DNA of 64,000 nucleotides from Algoriphagus kandeliae (GCF_004571135.1 NZ_SPSB01000001.1:868001-932000); one strand, 5' to 3'. Counted from the first letter of the stretch, positions 53,420 to 63,152 are shown. Numbers and translations are program-made. The notes: generated by a model not told the origin, from the letters alone.

Positions 53420-54122
53420 ATGTGTTCCTATTTTTCCAGTAATGTTTTTCATGAAGGTCCGATCGCTTAACTATTGACCGATACCATTTCATTCGAAGTA
53501 TATCTTTTTCATATTCTGATAGGTAAAAATCAGCATGATGATAATTCTCAGCTTTCTTGATCAATTCATAAAGAAAGATGGATGCGGAAACCGAAATGTT
53601 GAAGCTTTCTGTAAATCCTAGCATGGGAATATGGACCAAACCATCTGCCTTTTCTTTTACCTCCTCTGAAATCCCCTCATGCTCATTTCCAAATACCAAT
53701 GCTATTTTTTCTTTGGGCTCCAATTCACCTATAGGAATGGAATCAGGCGATGGACTGGTTCCATAAATCTTGTATCCTTTTTCCCATAGATTTTCAAAGC
53801 AAGCATCAACTGAGGAACCGTCCTTTCGATAGTATTTATGCAAATCAACCCATTGAGCAGCTCCTCTAGTGACATAAGGATTGACTTTATATGCATTGGT
53901 TTTTTCGATCAAGTGCATATCCTGAATCCCGAAGCAATCACAAGTTCGAATCACCGCACTTGCATTGTGAGGTTTATGGATATTTTCTAAAACAACCGTA
54001 ATAGAACGCGTCCTTTTCTCCAGAACATCATCAATCAGTTGCTTTTTATGGTCTGTAATGTATTGACCCAAATAGTCCAAAAGCCCCTGATCAAATGCTA
54101 TTTCCGGTTGTTTTTGACTCAT
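53418..54122 (-). CDS. TrmH/SpoU family RNA 2'-O-methyltransferase
   Basis: 234 residues. SpoU motifs: NIHKPHNASAVIRTCDCFGI (motif 1, with the Asn/Arg pair), IALVFGNEHEGIS (motif 2, SAM knot) and IPMLGFTESFNISVSASIFLYEL (motif 3). The trefoil knot binds SAM. The length and motif set best fit tRNA (guanosine-18-2'-O)-methyltransferase TrmH, but rRNA is possible. It is 8 nt after parC and so probably the last gene of the topo IV unit. Confidence 0.92.
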   Translation of the reverse strand: MSQKQPEIAFDQGLLDYLGQYITDHKKQLIDDVLEKRTRSITVVLENIHKPHNASAVIRTCDCFGIQDMHLIEKTNAYKVNPYVTRGAAQWVDLHKYYRKDGSSVDACFENLWEKGYKIYGTSPSPDSIPIGELEPKEKIALVFGNEHEGISEEVKEKADGLVHIPMLGFTESFNISVSASIFLYELIKKAENYHHADFYLSEYEKDILRMKWYRSIVKRSDLHEKHYWKNRNT

Positions 54123-54130
54123 GAATTTAT

Positions 54131-56743
54131 TTAAAACAAGCCCAACTGTTCTTCATCCGAGTCTTTTTTAGGACTTAGATCAATGGTACTCCCAACTTCC
54201 AACTCATCTGAGTCATTATTCTTTTGTCCCTCATTTTCTTTCAGTTCTGGTTTTTGAGAAGAAATTAAATTCACCTCCTTCACGGGATGGGAGCTTAATT
54301 TATTCCCCATTGCCTTCCAACCCTTCACATCAATCAACATATCGAGGTCGTATTCCTGCTCCTCTTCAGTTTTTCCTTTTAGAACAAGAACCTTGACTTG
54401 TGGCTGTTTTTCAGTAGAAATCAATTTGAGATAAGAAGATCGATGATCTGTAATGAAGTTGAACTTCTTGTTCATCGTGGTGGTCTCAATCTGGAAGCGC
54501 TTCACATAATAGGTTTTGCTACCTCCATCATAGTAAACAGCTGAAAGGACTTTTTCAGGATCAAATTTTTCGATCAAAAGCACCTCATTAGGCTCGTAAC
54601 GATTAGTCAATTCAAACCCTGTCAACTCATAATCTCCAGACTTGTAGCAAACCAAAATTTTGTCTTCACCCAAGAAATTACCAATCAATTGTCCACGTTC
54701 ATCGGTATTCAATCGACCGACAACCGGGTCATAATAAATATCTAAGCCTCCCAAAGTAGACACACCCTCCATCTTCAGCTGAACCTTTCTTACTGGATAT
54801 TTGGTCAAAATATTTCCTCCAGCACCACGACCTTTGATATCTAATTCGGCAAAATCAAAATCAAAGACTTTCACCCGAGCTTTTGCTCCTTGAGTTAGAT
54901 AAACTGTCACGATCTCTGCTTCTCCATTTGGATTTGCCGTCAAATACAAAACCTTTGATCCTTTGGTGCCTTTGGTGAGATCATATTCCCGATCCCTGGT
55001 AACACCTCCTGGCTGGAAGCGCTTCACCATCGCGCGTCCACTAGCTCCATCCAGGTAAATCAAATTGAAGGTCAGCCGATCATCATTCTTCCGGAAAATC
55101 CCCACATGAAGAATGTCCTTGCCCATAAAAAGCTTATCCTGAATCTTGGAAACCATCATTTTTCCATCTTTTCGGATCGCGATGATGTCATCCAAATCAG
55201 AACAATCACAGACAAACTCGTCCTTTTTGAGCCCAAAGCCTACAAAACCATCTTTTCGGTTCACATATAGCTTGGCATTGTTCGCTGCAACCACCGTTGC
55301 CTGAATGGTATCAAAAGCACGGATTTCAGTTTTTCGCTCACGCCCTTTTCCGTATTTCTCGAGTAGTCTTTGGTAATATTTAATAGAATATTCAGTCAAA
55401 TGACGGAGATTATAATTAACCTCCTTCAGTTCTTCCTCTAAGCGACGCATCAATTCATCTGCCTTGAAAGAGTCATACTTAGAAATTCGCTTGATCTTGA
55501 TTTCTGTCAGGCGAACCAGATCATCTTGGGTAATTTCCCGATAAAAATCAGGTTTATAAGGATCCAATCCTTTATCAATAGCCTGAAGAACTTCTTCCCA
55601 AGTAGTACATTCCTCAATGTCTCTATAAATCCGATTCTCGATAAAGATTTTTTCCAAAGAAGAGAAAAGCAACTTTTCCATTAACTCTCCTTTGCGGATT
55701 TCTAATTCCTGCTTGAGAAGCTTTTTGGTTTGCTTGGTATTATATTCTAGGATGTCATTGACTGAAAGGAATACCGGCTTTTCATTAATAATGACACATG
55801 CATTTGGAGAGATGGAAACCTCACAATCAGTAAATGCATAAAGGGCATCAATGGTCACATCAGGAGAAACGCCTGAGGCCAAGTGAACCTGAATTTCAAC
55901 ATCCTTGGCAGTATTATCTACCACCTTTTTGATTTTTATCTTCCCTTTGTCATTGGCTTTCAAAATAGAATCGATAAGAGAATCAGTAGTTGTACCATAC
56001 GGTATTTCTTTGATTACTAAGGTTTTCGTATCCTCTTCTTCAATTCTTGCACGAACCTTTACTTTGCCTCCTCTAAGACCTCCATTATATTCACTAAAGT
56101 CAGCCAACCCCCCGGTAAGGAAATCAGGAAGAATATCCGTTTTGTTTCCTTTTAGTATTTCAATTGATCCCTCAATGAGTTCACAGAAGTTATGTGGAAG
56201 GATTTTAGTGGAAAGACCAACGGCAATTCCCTCTACGCCTTGAGCCAACAAAAGTGGGAATTTAACTGGAAGAGTAACCGGTTCTCTTTTTCTACCATCG
56301 TAGGAAAGTTGCCATTCTGTAGTTTGTGGATTAAAGACAACTTCTAGTGCGAATTTTGAAAGACGTGCTTCAATATATCGTGCAGCGGCGGCTGAATCAC
56401 CCGTTCGGATATCACCCCAGTTTCCCTGAGTTTCAATCAATAGATCCTTTTGACCCAAGTTCACAATGGCATCACCAATCGAAGCGTCACCATGCGGGTG
56501 ATATTGCATGGATTGACCGATGATATTAGCCACTTTATTGAATCTGCCATCATCCATTTCCTTCATGGCGTGCAGAATTCTTCTTTGAACAGGCTTTAGA
56601 CCATCTTCAATTGCGGGAACTGCTCGCTCCAAAATCACATAAGAAGCATAATCCAAAAACCAGTCTTTATACATTCCGGTTACTGGAACCGAATTGTGTA
56701 AGCTGTCGTCAAATTCTTCAGGTTTGTTAGTTTCTTCGCTCAT
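54131..56743 (-). CDS. parC: DNA topoisomerase IV subunit A
   Basis: 870 residues. The N-terminal breakage-reunion domain has YASYVILERAVPAIEDGLKP and the catalytic Tyr123 in AAARYIEARLS. The C-terminal beta-pinwheel (about 520-840) has degenerate blades (DRLTFNLIYLDGASGRAMVK). A short acidic tail (GQKNNDSDELEVG and DSDEEQLGLF) follows. The lack of a clear GyrA-box and the parE partner favour topo IV over gyrase. It cuts and passes DNA to separate replicated chromosomes. Its ATG touches the stop of the small membrane gene. Confidence 0.92.
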   Translation of the reverse strand: MSEETNKPEEFDDSLHNSVPVTGMYKDWFLDYASYVILERAVPAIEDGLKPVQRRILHAMKEMDDGRFNKVANIIGQSMQYHPHGDASIGDAIVNLGQKDLLIETQGNWGDIRTGDSAAAARYIEARLSKFALEVVFNPQTTEWQLSYDGRKREPVTLPVKFPLLLAQGVEGIAVGLSTKILPHNFCELIEGSIEILKGNKTDILPDFLTGGLADFSEYNGGLRGGKVKVRARIEEEDTKTLVIKEIPYGTTTDSLIDSILKANDKGKIKIKKVVDNTAKDVEIQVHLASGVSPDVTIDALYAFTDCEVSISPNACVIINEKPVFLSVNDILEYNTKQTKKLLKQELEIRKGELMEKLLFSSLEKIFIENRIYRDIEECTTWEEVLQAIDKGLDPYKPDFYREITQDDLVRLTEIKIKRISKYDSFKADELMRRLEEELKEVNYNLRHLTEYSIKYYQRLLEKYGKGRERKTEIRAFDTIQATVVAANNAKLYVNRKDGFVGFGLKKDEFVCDCSDLDDIIAIRKDGKMMVSKIQDKLFMGKDILHVGIFRKNDDRLTFNLIYLDGASGRAMVKRFQPGGVTRDREYDLTKGTKGSKVLYLTANPNGEAEIVTVYLTQGAKARVKVFDFDFAELDIKGRGAGGNILTKYPVRKVQLKMEGVSTLGGLDIYYDPVVGRLNTDERGQLIGNFLGEDKILVCYKSGDYELTGFELTNRYEPNEVLLIEKFDPEKVLSAVYYDGGSKTYYVKRFQIETTTMNKKFNFITDHRSSYLKLISTEKQPQVKVLVLKGKTEEEQEYDLDMLIDVKGWKAMGNKLSSHPVKEVNLISSQKPELKENEGQKNNDSDELEVGSTIDLSPKKDSDEEQLGLF

Positions 56744-57064
56744 TTAATTCATCCAAATTTTATATAGGTGAACCGTCAATATGACAACACCTACCGAAAC
56801 CAAATTTCCTATCAGGAAATAATCGTTTGAAATTTTATTTTCATCAGTTTTAATCCGGGTTCCTATTTTCAGTGCGCCGAATAAAACAAGTTCATGGTAT
56901 ACTCCACTTAGCAAACATACATAGAGAAAAACCCGCTCAATAATTCCATTCCACATAGGTCTTTTCGAACCAGAATTTCCCAAATAGTACTTTCTGATTT
57001 TTCGAAAAACAACGAAGGCAATTAGCTCAGAAATGACATAAAAGAGTATAAAATCAATTCTCAT
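56744..57064 (-). CDS. Small membrane protein of unknown function, SatD partner
   Basis: 106 residues with about three hydrophobic segments (about 4-19, 46-66 and 85-103). Basic N-terminal loop (RKIRKYY). No family signature found; SatD-like genes in other bacteria are often paired with a small membrane gene (DUF3307), but the sequence here does not clearly match it. Its start overlaps the SatD-like stop by 11 nt and its stop directly abuts the parC start. Confidence 0.75.
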   Translation of the reverse strand: MRIDFILFYVISELIAFVVFRKIRKYYLGNSGSKRPMWNGIIERVFLYVCLLSGVYHELVLFGALKIGTRIKTDENKISNDYFLIGNLVSVGVVILTVHLYKIWMN

Positions 57065-57683
57065 TTTGGGCTATTAATTTTAAAAGCCTTCTTCGCTTTT
57101 CGTAGGAATCAAAGTCCAAAGACTTAAATCTCTTCCAAATCAATGATTTATCTTTTTTCATGGTCTCTGCAACTTCCTTATAATCTTTGCCCTTAAAATA
57201 TCCGGAAATCACTTCACGGTCTTTCCATTTCCATTCCTGCTGTTTCTCAAGTAGCAACTCCAGAGACAAACCCAATTTTTCTTTGTCCGGAATTTTCCCG
57301 GTCAAAACTATTCTTTCTTCCTTCTCTTTTAGTTTGGTCAATGAATTTCTGACTTCAGCAAGCCCCTTCCCTAACATTCCAAAGGCAATTTCTGAGTTTA
57401 TTGGAGTAGAAATTTCACCTAATCCCAAACTATATCGAATCAAAATCGGATAATTCAATTCCCATTTTTCCTCTTCAATTCTCACAATTATCTGAACGGA
57501 TGTTTGTAAATCAGCTACAACTCCTTGGAATTCATCCCCAAGAGTGATCGTAAGCGGAGATTTCAATTGATCTTTAAATTCCTGATTGATTTTCCCTATC
57601 AACCGTGAGAATTCTTTTTGCAAAGTGATTGAGTCAGACTCGCTACTTCCAACAATATCACCCATCAAAATCCAACTTTCCAT
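57054..57683 (-). CDS. SatD family-like protein with C-terminal HTH
   Basis: 209 residues. The N-terminus (WILMGDIVGSS) and TLGDEFQGV about 45 residues on match the SatD pattern and resemble the palm of class III nucleotide cyclases, though no catalytic assignment is possible. The C-terminal 50 residues (YKEVAETMKKDKSLIWKRF) look like a sigma-70-region-4-type or MerR-like HTH. Role in bacteria is not established. It sits between parE and the small membrane gene, and its upstream gap holds a 49-nt dyad that the HTH might bind. Confidence 0.82.
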   Translation of the reverse strand: MESWILMGDIVGSSESDSITLQKEFSRLIGKINQEFKDQLKSPLTITLGDEFQGVVADLQTSVQIIVRIEEEKWELNYPILIRYSLGLGEISTPINSEIAFGMLGKGLAEVRNSLTKLKEKEERIVLTGKIPDKEKLGLSLELLLEKQQEWKWKDREVISGYFKGKDYKEVAETMKKDKSLIWKRFKSLDFDSYEKRRRLLKLIAQNEN

Positions 57684-57711
57684 TTTCTATACTTTTGCTG
57701 AAGAAGCAAGG

Positions 57712-57760
57712 TATTGCATTATTTATGAAATAAAAACATTATTTCACTTTTTATGCAATA
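57712..57760. promoter_or_regulatory. 49-nt dyad upstream of the SatD-like gene
   Basis: Arms of 21 nt flank a 7-nt centre: outer TATTGCAT (57712-57719) with ATGCAATA (57753-57760), inner TGAAATA (57726-57732) with TATTTCA (57740-57746), and a mismatched 6-nt segment between. It starts 29 bp upstream of the SatD-like start and ends 27 bp after parE. No T-run follows, so it is not a terminator. Two nested half-site pairs suggest a binding site for dimers. Confidence 0.55.
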
Positions 57761-57787
57761 GATCACTTAATTGCAAGAAAAATGAAA

Positions 57788-59683
57788 TTAAGCTGCTTCT
57801 TCTTCCCCTGGTTCTTCAGATTTGGGATCATCCAAAGCTAAGTCCTTTTCAACCTTCAGATTTTTGATAATGAAGTTTTGTCGATCAGGAGTGTTTTTTC
57901 CCATGTAGAATCCTAACAAGTCAGCAATCTTGGTGTCTTTTCTCAGAATGATTGGCTCAAGGCGAATATCTTCTCCAATAAATTTCCCGAATTCCTCAGG
58001 AGAAATTTCACCTAAACCCTTGAATCGGGTAATCTCAGGTTTGTTTCCAAGCTTATGAATCGCTCTTTGACGTTCTTCATCCGAATAACAATAGATCGTC
58101 TCTTTTTTATTTCGAACTCGGAAAAGCGGGGTGTCAAGAATAAACAAATGACCATTTTTAACCAAGTCAGGGAAAAACTGCAAGAAATAAGTCATAATCA
58201 AAAGCCGGATATGCATCCCATCTACGTCAGCATCGGTCGCAATTACGATCTTTCGATAACGGAGCCCTTCGATACCATCCTCAATATTCAAAGCATGCTG
58301 AAGAAGGTTAAATTCTTCATTTTCGTAGACCACCTTTTTGGTCATTCCATAACAATTCAAAGGCTTCCCACGCAATGAAAAAACTGCTTGCGTTTGTACA
58401 TCACGGGATTTGGTAATGGAACCCGAGGCTGAGTCACCTTCTGTAATGAAAAGCATGGTATTGTTTTTCAGATCCTCATCGGCCTTGGCATCGTCATAAT
58501 GAACTCGACAATCCCTCAACTTTTTGTTATGAAGGTTCGCCTTTTTAGCCCGCTCATTCGCCAATTTCTTGATACCGGAAATTTCCTTCCGCTCACGTTC
58601 GGACTGAAGAATCCTTTTTAAAAGCGCATCTGCAGTTGCTGGGTTTTTATGTAGATAATTATCCAGTTCTGTCTTAACAAAATCATTGACGAAAGTCCGA
58701 AGAGTTGGACCCTCAGGGCCTACATTCTGGGAACCAAGTTTTGTCTTTGTCTGAGACTCGAAAACCGGCTCTTGAACTCGAACAGCAATAGCTCCGACCA
58801 CACTTTGACGAATATCAGAAGCATCAAAATCTTTCTTATAAAACTCTCTAACAGTCTTGACAATAGCCTCTCGGAATGCAGCTAAATGAGTTCCCCCCTG
58901 AGTCGTGAATTGCCCATTCACAAAAGAGTAGTACTCTTCACCATACTGATTAGAGTGAGTCAAAGCCATTTCGATATCATTTCCCTTCAAATGGATAATC
59001 GGATATCGAATAGTTTCCTCATCTACCTTATTAGAGAGAAGGTCATATAAGCCCTTGTCGGAAAAATACTTCTTTCCGTTATAGTTAATTGTTAAGCCAG
59101 CATTGAGGTAGGCATAATTCCAGATTTGATTTTCGAGATATTCTGGAATGAAATGAAAGTTTTTGAAAACTGTAGAATCCGGAGAAAAAATTACTTTGGT
59201 GCCATTCCGTTCTGAGGTTTTCTCGATTTTTTTATCCTCGATCAAAACCCCTTTTTCAAACTCGGCAACCTTACTTTCTCCATCACGAAAAGACTGGACT
59301 TTGAAATACTCGGAAAGCGCATTCACTGCTTTGGTACCCACGCCATTTAAGCCCACAGATTTTTGGAAGGCACCTGAGTCATATTTTCCTCCAGTATTGA
59401 TTTTAGAAACACAATCAATCACTTTACCCAAAGGAATGCCTCTTCCGTAATCCCTCACTTCAACCCGGTGTTCGGAAATTTTCACGTCGATGGTACGACC
59501 ATAACCCATCATGTGCTCATCGATGGAGTTGTCGATCACCTCTTTTACAAGGACATAAATCCCATCATCCTGGGCGCTACCATCTCCTAATTTTCCGATA
59601 TACATACCTGGCCGAAGGCGAATATGCTCTCGCCAATCCAGGGACTTAATACTGTCTTCTGTGTAGTTTACAGGGTTTGCCAT
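57788..59683 (-). CDS. parE: DNA topoisomerase IV subunit B
   Basis: 631 residues. GHKL ATPase: EVIDNSIDE (Glu48, Asn52), GRGIPLGK and [11 protein letters not shown]. Toprim: EGDSASGS (Glu415, Asp417) and DADVDG (Asp484, 486, 488). The TOPRIM end has [19 protein letters not shown] and ends in an acidic tail. Length fits ParE rather than longer GyrB of this phylum. With ParC it decatenates daughter chromosomes. It ends 104 bp before the SatD-like gene and starts 5 nt after the four-helix membrane gene stop. Confidence 0.94.
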   Translation of the reverse strand: MANPVNYTEDSIKSLDWREHIRLRPGMYIGKLGDGSAQDDGIYVLVKEVIDNSIDEHMMGYGRTIDVKISEHRVEVRDYGRGIPLGKVIDCVSKINTGGKYDSGAFQKSVGLNGVGTKAVNALSEYFKVQSFRDGESKVAEFEKGVLIEDKKIEKTSERNGTKVIFSPDSTVFKNFHFIPEYLENQIWNYAYLNAGLTINYNGKKYFSDKGLYDLLSNKVDEETIRYPIIHLKGNDIEMALTHSNQYGEEYYSFVNGQFTTQGGTHLAAFREAIVKTVREFYKKDFDASDIRQSVVGAIAVRVQEPVFESQTKTKLGSQNVGPEGPTLRTFVNDFVKTELDNYLHKNPATADALLKRILQSERERKEISGIKKLANERAKKANLHNKKLRDCRVHYDDAKADEDLKNNTMLFITEGDSASGSITKSRDVQTQAVFSLRGKPLNCYGMTKKVVYENEEFNLLQHALNIEDGIEGLRYRKIVIATDADVDGMHIRLLIMTYFLQFFPDLVKNGHLFILDTPLFRVRNKKETIYCYSDEERQRAIHKLGNKPEITRFKGLGEISPEEFGKFIGEDIRLEPIILRKDTKIADLLGFYMGKNTPDRQNFIIKNLKVEKDLALDDPKSEEPGEEEAA

Positions 59684-59688
59684 AGCTT

Positions 59689-60186
59689 TTACTCAGATTG
59701 ATTTTGGAGTTGCTTGGTTTTTCCAACAAATAGCAAAAAGAGTGCGAGGACCCAAAGTGCGAGTAGGGTTGGAATCAAATAGAAGAAAAAACTAAACTGA
59801 TCAGCTCCAATTTCCTGCTGATTATTGATGGAATGTGTGTAAAAAACCATCATTCCTAAACTCAAATTTAGAATTCCTCCAAACGAATAAAACCAAGTTA
59901 AAATGTAGTCCCGGAAAGGATCACCTTTTGGAAAAATCCGATGCAATTTAACCGAAGCCTTGGTTTCCAACATTTTGGGAGGAAGAAGTGCAATTGCATT
60001 AAAAAGCACAAATAACGCAATCATACCATAGAAGAAATTCCCTTTTTCCCAACGAAGCAACTCCTCTCCTTCTGCCTGTGGTCGAAGAGAGACCTGCTCA
60101 GGAAGAGCTGAGTAGAAATACAATAAGAAAAAGAGGAAAAACAAGATGCTCAGGAAATAGAAAGCTTTCCCAAATCGATAATACAT
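59689..60186 (-). CDS. Hypothetical four-helix membrane protein upstream of parE
   Basis: 165 residues with four hydrophobic helices (about 9-28, 54-70, 98-117 and 133-153). No recognised motif; the pattern resembles DUF1648-like membrane proteins only loosely. It is 5 nt upstream of parE, so it shares the transcript. Function unknown. Confidence 0.75.
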   Translation of the reverse strand: MYYRFGKAFYFLSILFFLFFLLYFYSALPEQVSLRPQAEGEELLRWEKGNFFYGMIALFVLFNAIALLPPKMLETKASVKLHRIFPKGDPFRDYILTWFYSFGGILNLSLGMMVFYTHSINNQQEIGADQFSFFFYLIPTLLALWVLALFLLFVGKTKQLQNQSE

Positions 60187-60383
60187 ATGCCTGAATTTAG
60201 TTGCGCTAATATACAGGATTTGGCCAAACAGAGTGCGGATAAAAGGGTTTACCCTTCAGACAAAAATTGTCAAAAACATCCAATGCAATGAAAGTCAGGA
60301 AGTAATTTAGTCAGCTCAACAGCGGATCTTGATTAGATATTGCTATTTACCTTCGATCTCTCCTTCGAAATGAGAAATTGAAC

Positions 60384-60413
60384 TTGCTGTCTGTGAAATG
60401 GACATTACCTTTG
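60384..60413 (+). promoter_or_regulatory. Bacteroidota-type promoter, near-leaderless
   Basis: TTG (60384-60386), 19 nt, TACCTTTG (60406-60413). The start codon at 60422 is only about 5 nt after the expected transcription start, so the mRNA would be nearly leaderless. It also rules out the in-frame ATG at 60398. Confidence 0.55.
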
Positions 60414-60421
60414 CGGAACCT

Positions 60422-60823
60422 ATGAAAAAATCCTTTAAAACAGTTTACGCCTCTATTCTTTTCGCAACTTTAGGCTTTGCTACTTTTTCTTGTAGCCAAA
60501 AACTAGATGCTGGTGGTATCAATCTAGAAAATTGGAAAGCAGACCGGGATGGTTGTAATGGTTTGCGCCTTCAGGATTTGGATGAATTAGAGAAGGTCAA
60601 AAATAATTTTTTGGGAGCGAGTAATCAGGCCTTGATCAAAACTTTTGGAAGACCCGACCGAGTCGAATTGGTGGATAAAAGTCAAAGTTTCTTTTTCTAC
60701 TTTTTAGAACCAAGTTCAGATTGTGAAGGAGTAGAAAATGAAAAAGAACCCCTCAAGGTTCTTTTTCGAATGAATGCTATTTCTAAAGTCTCTGAAGTTA
60801 CGATTACAGACCTGAACCCATAA
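60422..60823 (+). CDS. Hypothetical lipoprotein
   Basis: 133 residues from the ATG at 60422 (MKKSFKTVYASILFATLGF), with lipobox TFSC near residue 23. The mature part has RDGCNGLRLQDLDELEKVKNNFLG, TFGRPDRVELVDKSQSFFFYF and a Cys pair (GCNG, SDCEG) that may form a disulfide. No family is recognised. It overlaps the convergent ROK kinase gene by 20 nt. Confidence 0.78.
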   Translation: MKKSFKTVYASILFATLGFATFSCSQKLDAGGINLENWKADRDGCNGLRLQDLDELEKVKNNFLGASNQALIKTFGRPDRVELVDKSQSFFFYFLEPSSDCEGVENEKEPLKVLFRMNAISKVSEVTITDLNP

Positions 60824-61736
60824 AACAAAGCGCTGCTGCTCCTAGAACACCAGCATCGTTTTCTAAAGTTGCTTTCTTCAGGGTCAAATCCTTATTGTAA
60901 TAATTAGTAAGATATTGTCGGATAGTACGCTCTAAGGCCGGCATCATAAATTCCAAGCCAGCCGAAATTCCGCCACCAAAATATACTTCTGTCACATCCA
61001 GAATACGAACAGTAGAAACAATCGCTTGTCCCAAGATCTCTCCTACTTCCTCAAAAACCATCAAAGAAACTTCATTTCCTTCTCTGGCGGTTTCTACTAA
61101 TAAATGAACTCCTAGTGTTGCTCCTTCTAATCTTCCAGATTTATGAGGGAATGCAGCGATCATTCGCTCGAGAATATCCAAGATCCCCTTTCTTCCGATC
61201 AAGGTTTCCAGTCTAGCATTTCCTTTGGAAAGCATATGACCCATCTCCATGGCATTTCCGCGGGAACCTTTGAAGACCATACCATCCAACACCAATGCAC
61301 TTCCAATACCAGTTCCTAAGGTGATAAAAAGGAAATTATCAGAAGGATCATCTTTTCCAAAGTAGAATTCGCCAATAGCTGCCGCAGCAGCATCATTTTC
61401 TAGAAAGAACTCCTTATCTGGATAACTCGCTTCTAAACTTTCCTTCAGATTAAAATTATTTAAGCTGGTAATTGCAGGAATTTCAAGCGGTGTAGTACGG
61501 TCTTTAGAAATAAGTCCAGGTAGTCCTATACCAACTTTTTCAACTTGAGGATATTTACGGAAATATTTGGCGAGTCCTTCGGTAAAAGCCTGGCCAAAAC
61601 CCTTTGGATGATCCCGAAAAGGCGTCGTATCTTCCTTCTCAAAATCAAGGATTTCTCCATTTTTATTGACTAATCCAATCTTTAAATGGGTTCCCCCCAC
61701 ATCCACTCCCAAAAAGTGTGTTTCCGTTTGTTCCAT
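60804..61736 (-). CDS. ROK family protein (sugar kinase) without zinc-binding Cys motif
   Basis: 310 residues from the ATG at 61736 (MEQTETHFLGVDVGGTHLK); the open frame extends 12 codons. ATP motif: GVDVGGTHLKIG; second ATP site: LFITLGTGIGSALVLDG; catalytic Asp in ENDAAAAAIGE. The ROK zinc cluster (CGCGxxGCxE after GHM) is absent: it reads EMGHMLSKGNARLETLIGR. That is typical of a polyphosphate/ATP glucokinase branch or a divergent ROK. It should phosphorylate glucose or a similar sugar. Confidence 0.88.
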   Translation of the reverse strand: MEQTETHFLGVDVGGTHLKIGLVNKNGEILDFEKEDTTPFRDHPKGFGQAFTEGLAKYFRKYPQVEKVGIGLPGLISKDRTTPLEIPAITSLNNFNLKESLEASYPDKEFFLENDAAAAAIGEFYFGKDDPSDNFLFITLGTGIGSALVLDGMVFKGSRGNAMEMGHMLSKGNARLETLIGRKGILDILERMIAAFPHKSGRLEGATLGVHLLVETAREGNEVSLMVFEEVGEILGQAIVSTVRILDVTEVYFGGGISAGLEFMMPALERTIRQYLTNYYNKDLTLKKATLENDAGVLGAAALCFMGSGL

Positions 61737-61781
61737 AGAGTTATTTATAGGTTTGATTCTCAAAAAAGCCAAAAATTCGGC

Positions 61782-62270
61782 TTACTTCCTATATTCTTTA
61801 TCCAACTGGCGGAAAATTTTATGAACCGCCGGGCAGATCAAAGTATTTTTCAGGCTTAAGTTAAGAATCCCTCGCATATTTTTCCGATTGGTATGGGGAT
61901 ATTCTCGACAGGCCTTTGGTCTATCCTCATAAACCAAGCATTTATTGTCTGTTCCTAAAAAAGGACAAGGCGAGTATTTTAGCACAAAATCACCGTCTTC
62001 ATCCCGTTCTAAATATTCATCAATAAATGCAGCACTCTTTTGTCGAAATACCCTAGCCAGCCTATCAATATCTGTTTGCAAAAAAATTGGACTGGTGGTT
62101 TTACAGCAATTAGCACATTCCAGACAGTCTATTTCCTCGAATACTTCTTCATGGAGATTTTCAAATTCTTGATCAAGCTCTTTTGGCTTTAATCGCTTGA
62201 GCCTATCCAATAATTTTTTATTGGCGGGGAAATCCGACCGACTTTCCTTTTGAAAATTTTCTAAGTCCAT
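61782..62270 (-). CDS. YkgJ family cysteine-cluster protein
   Basis: 162 residues with the CxxCxxCC-type cluster: DCLECANCCKTTSPIFL near 52-68 and CPFLGTDNKCLVYEDRPKACREYP near 109-132. The family binds Zn or an Fe-S centre; function uncertain. It lies 30 nt after the CvfB-like gene and 45 nt before the ROK kinase start, as part of one minus-strand run. Confidence 0.9.
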   Translation of the reverse strand: MDLENFQKESRSDFPANKKLLDRLKRLKPKELDQEFENLHEEVFEEIDCLECANCCKTTSPIFLQTDIDRLARVFRQKSAAFIDEYLERDEDGDFVLKYSPCPFLGTDNKCLVYEDRPKACREYPHTNRKNMRGILNLSLKNTLICPAVHKIFRQLDKEYRK

Positions 62271-62300
62271 TTTAGAATCAGATTATTATAGGGACCAAAC

Positions 62301-63140
62301 TCATGAACCCTTTTTGGAAAGACTGATACCGTCCTCTAAGATCTGAATTTCTCTTGCTTTGTATAGTTGCCCAATGCATTGCTTAAAATGCTTTTTACTC
62401 ATTCCAAGCATGGCCTTGATTTCTTCAGGGTCGGATTTATCATGCAGAGGCAAAAATCCTTTCTCTTTCAGAATTTCAAGAATTCGTTCAGCACCTTCTT
62501 CATATTTGGCTCGGCCGGTAGGAAGAAGTTGTAAATCAATCTTTCCATCATCCCTACGCTTTTTCACGTACAGGATTTTTTTATCCCCCAATTCAAGAGG
62601 TTGAAAAACTTCATTGGCATAGATTAAGCCTTCATACCGATCCTCTAGCAGGACTTTATATCCCAAGTCAGTCTTTTCGAAAATTAAGCCTTCTACCTCA
62701 TTTCCGGGTTCATAGTCTTTTGGAGCTGGATAGAAAAAATCCCTGTATTTTCCAGAACCAATCAATCTGTTGGTGCGGTAATCCATGCATACTTTTATCA
62801 GGTATTTTTGCCCAACCTGCATGGATTTTCCCATTTCTGCTTTTGGCACAAAAAGATCTTTTGGCAATCCCCAATCCAAAAAAGCACCAATTTGTGTCAC
62901 TTCCTTCACTTCAAGTACTGCCCATTGGTCCAATGTGGCTTTCGGAATGTCTGTAACCGCTACAGGTCTATCCTCACTATCTGTGTAAATAAAAACTGAA
63001 ATAACGTCTCCTTCACGTTCATTTCCAGTTAGATAACGATTAGGTAACAAAACTTCCTCACCGGACTTAGTAGCTAAATAAGCACCAAAGTCAGTAAACC
63101 GGTTGATGGGTAGCAAACTGATTTGACCGAGTTCTTCCAT
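62301..63140 (-). CDS. cvfB: CvfB-like S1 RNA-binding protein
   Basis: 279 residues. Opens MEELGQISLLPINRF, the typical N-terminus, with S1-like domains at about 1-65, 65-140 and 140-210, and a winged-helix at the C-terminus (about 225-279) containing SDPEEIKAMLGMSKKHFKQCIGQLYK. CvfB proteins bind RNA and affect virulence or translation. It heads a run with YkgJ-like and ROK genes. Confidence 0.9.
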   Translation of the reverse strand: MEELGQISLLPINRFTDFGAYLATKSGEEVLLPNRYLTGNEREGDVISVFIYTDSEDRPVAVTDIPKATLDQWAVLEVKEVTQIGAFLDWGLPKDLFVPKAEMGKSMQVGQKYLIKVCMDYRTNRLIGSGKYRDFFYPAPKDYEPGNEVEGLIFEKTDLGYKVLLEDRYEGLIYANEVFQPLELGDKKILYVKKRRDDGKIDLQLLPTGRAKYEEGAERILEILKEKGFLPLHDKSDPEEIKAMLGMSKKHFKQCIGQLYKAREIQILEDGISLSKKGS

Positions 63141-63144
63141 ACCT

Positions 63145-63152
63145 CAAAGGTA
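63145..63152 (-). promoter_or_regulatory. Candidate -7 box of cvfB giving a leaderless start
   Basis: The minus strand reads TACCTTTG and ends 4 nt before the ATG at 63140, so initiation would fall at or next to the start codon. No -33 at normal spacing, so confidence is low. Confidence 0.3.

Noticed and set aside
57684..57787. The SatD upstream dyad as a terminator of parE
   Set aside because: No T-run follows on either strand.
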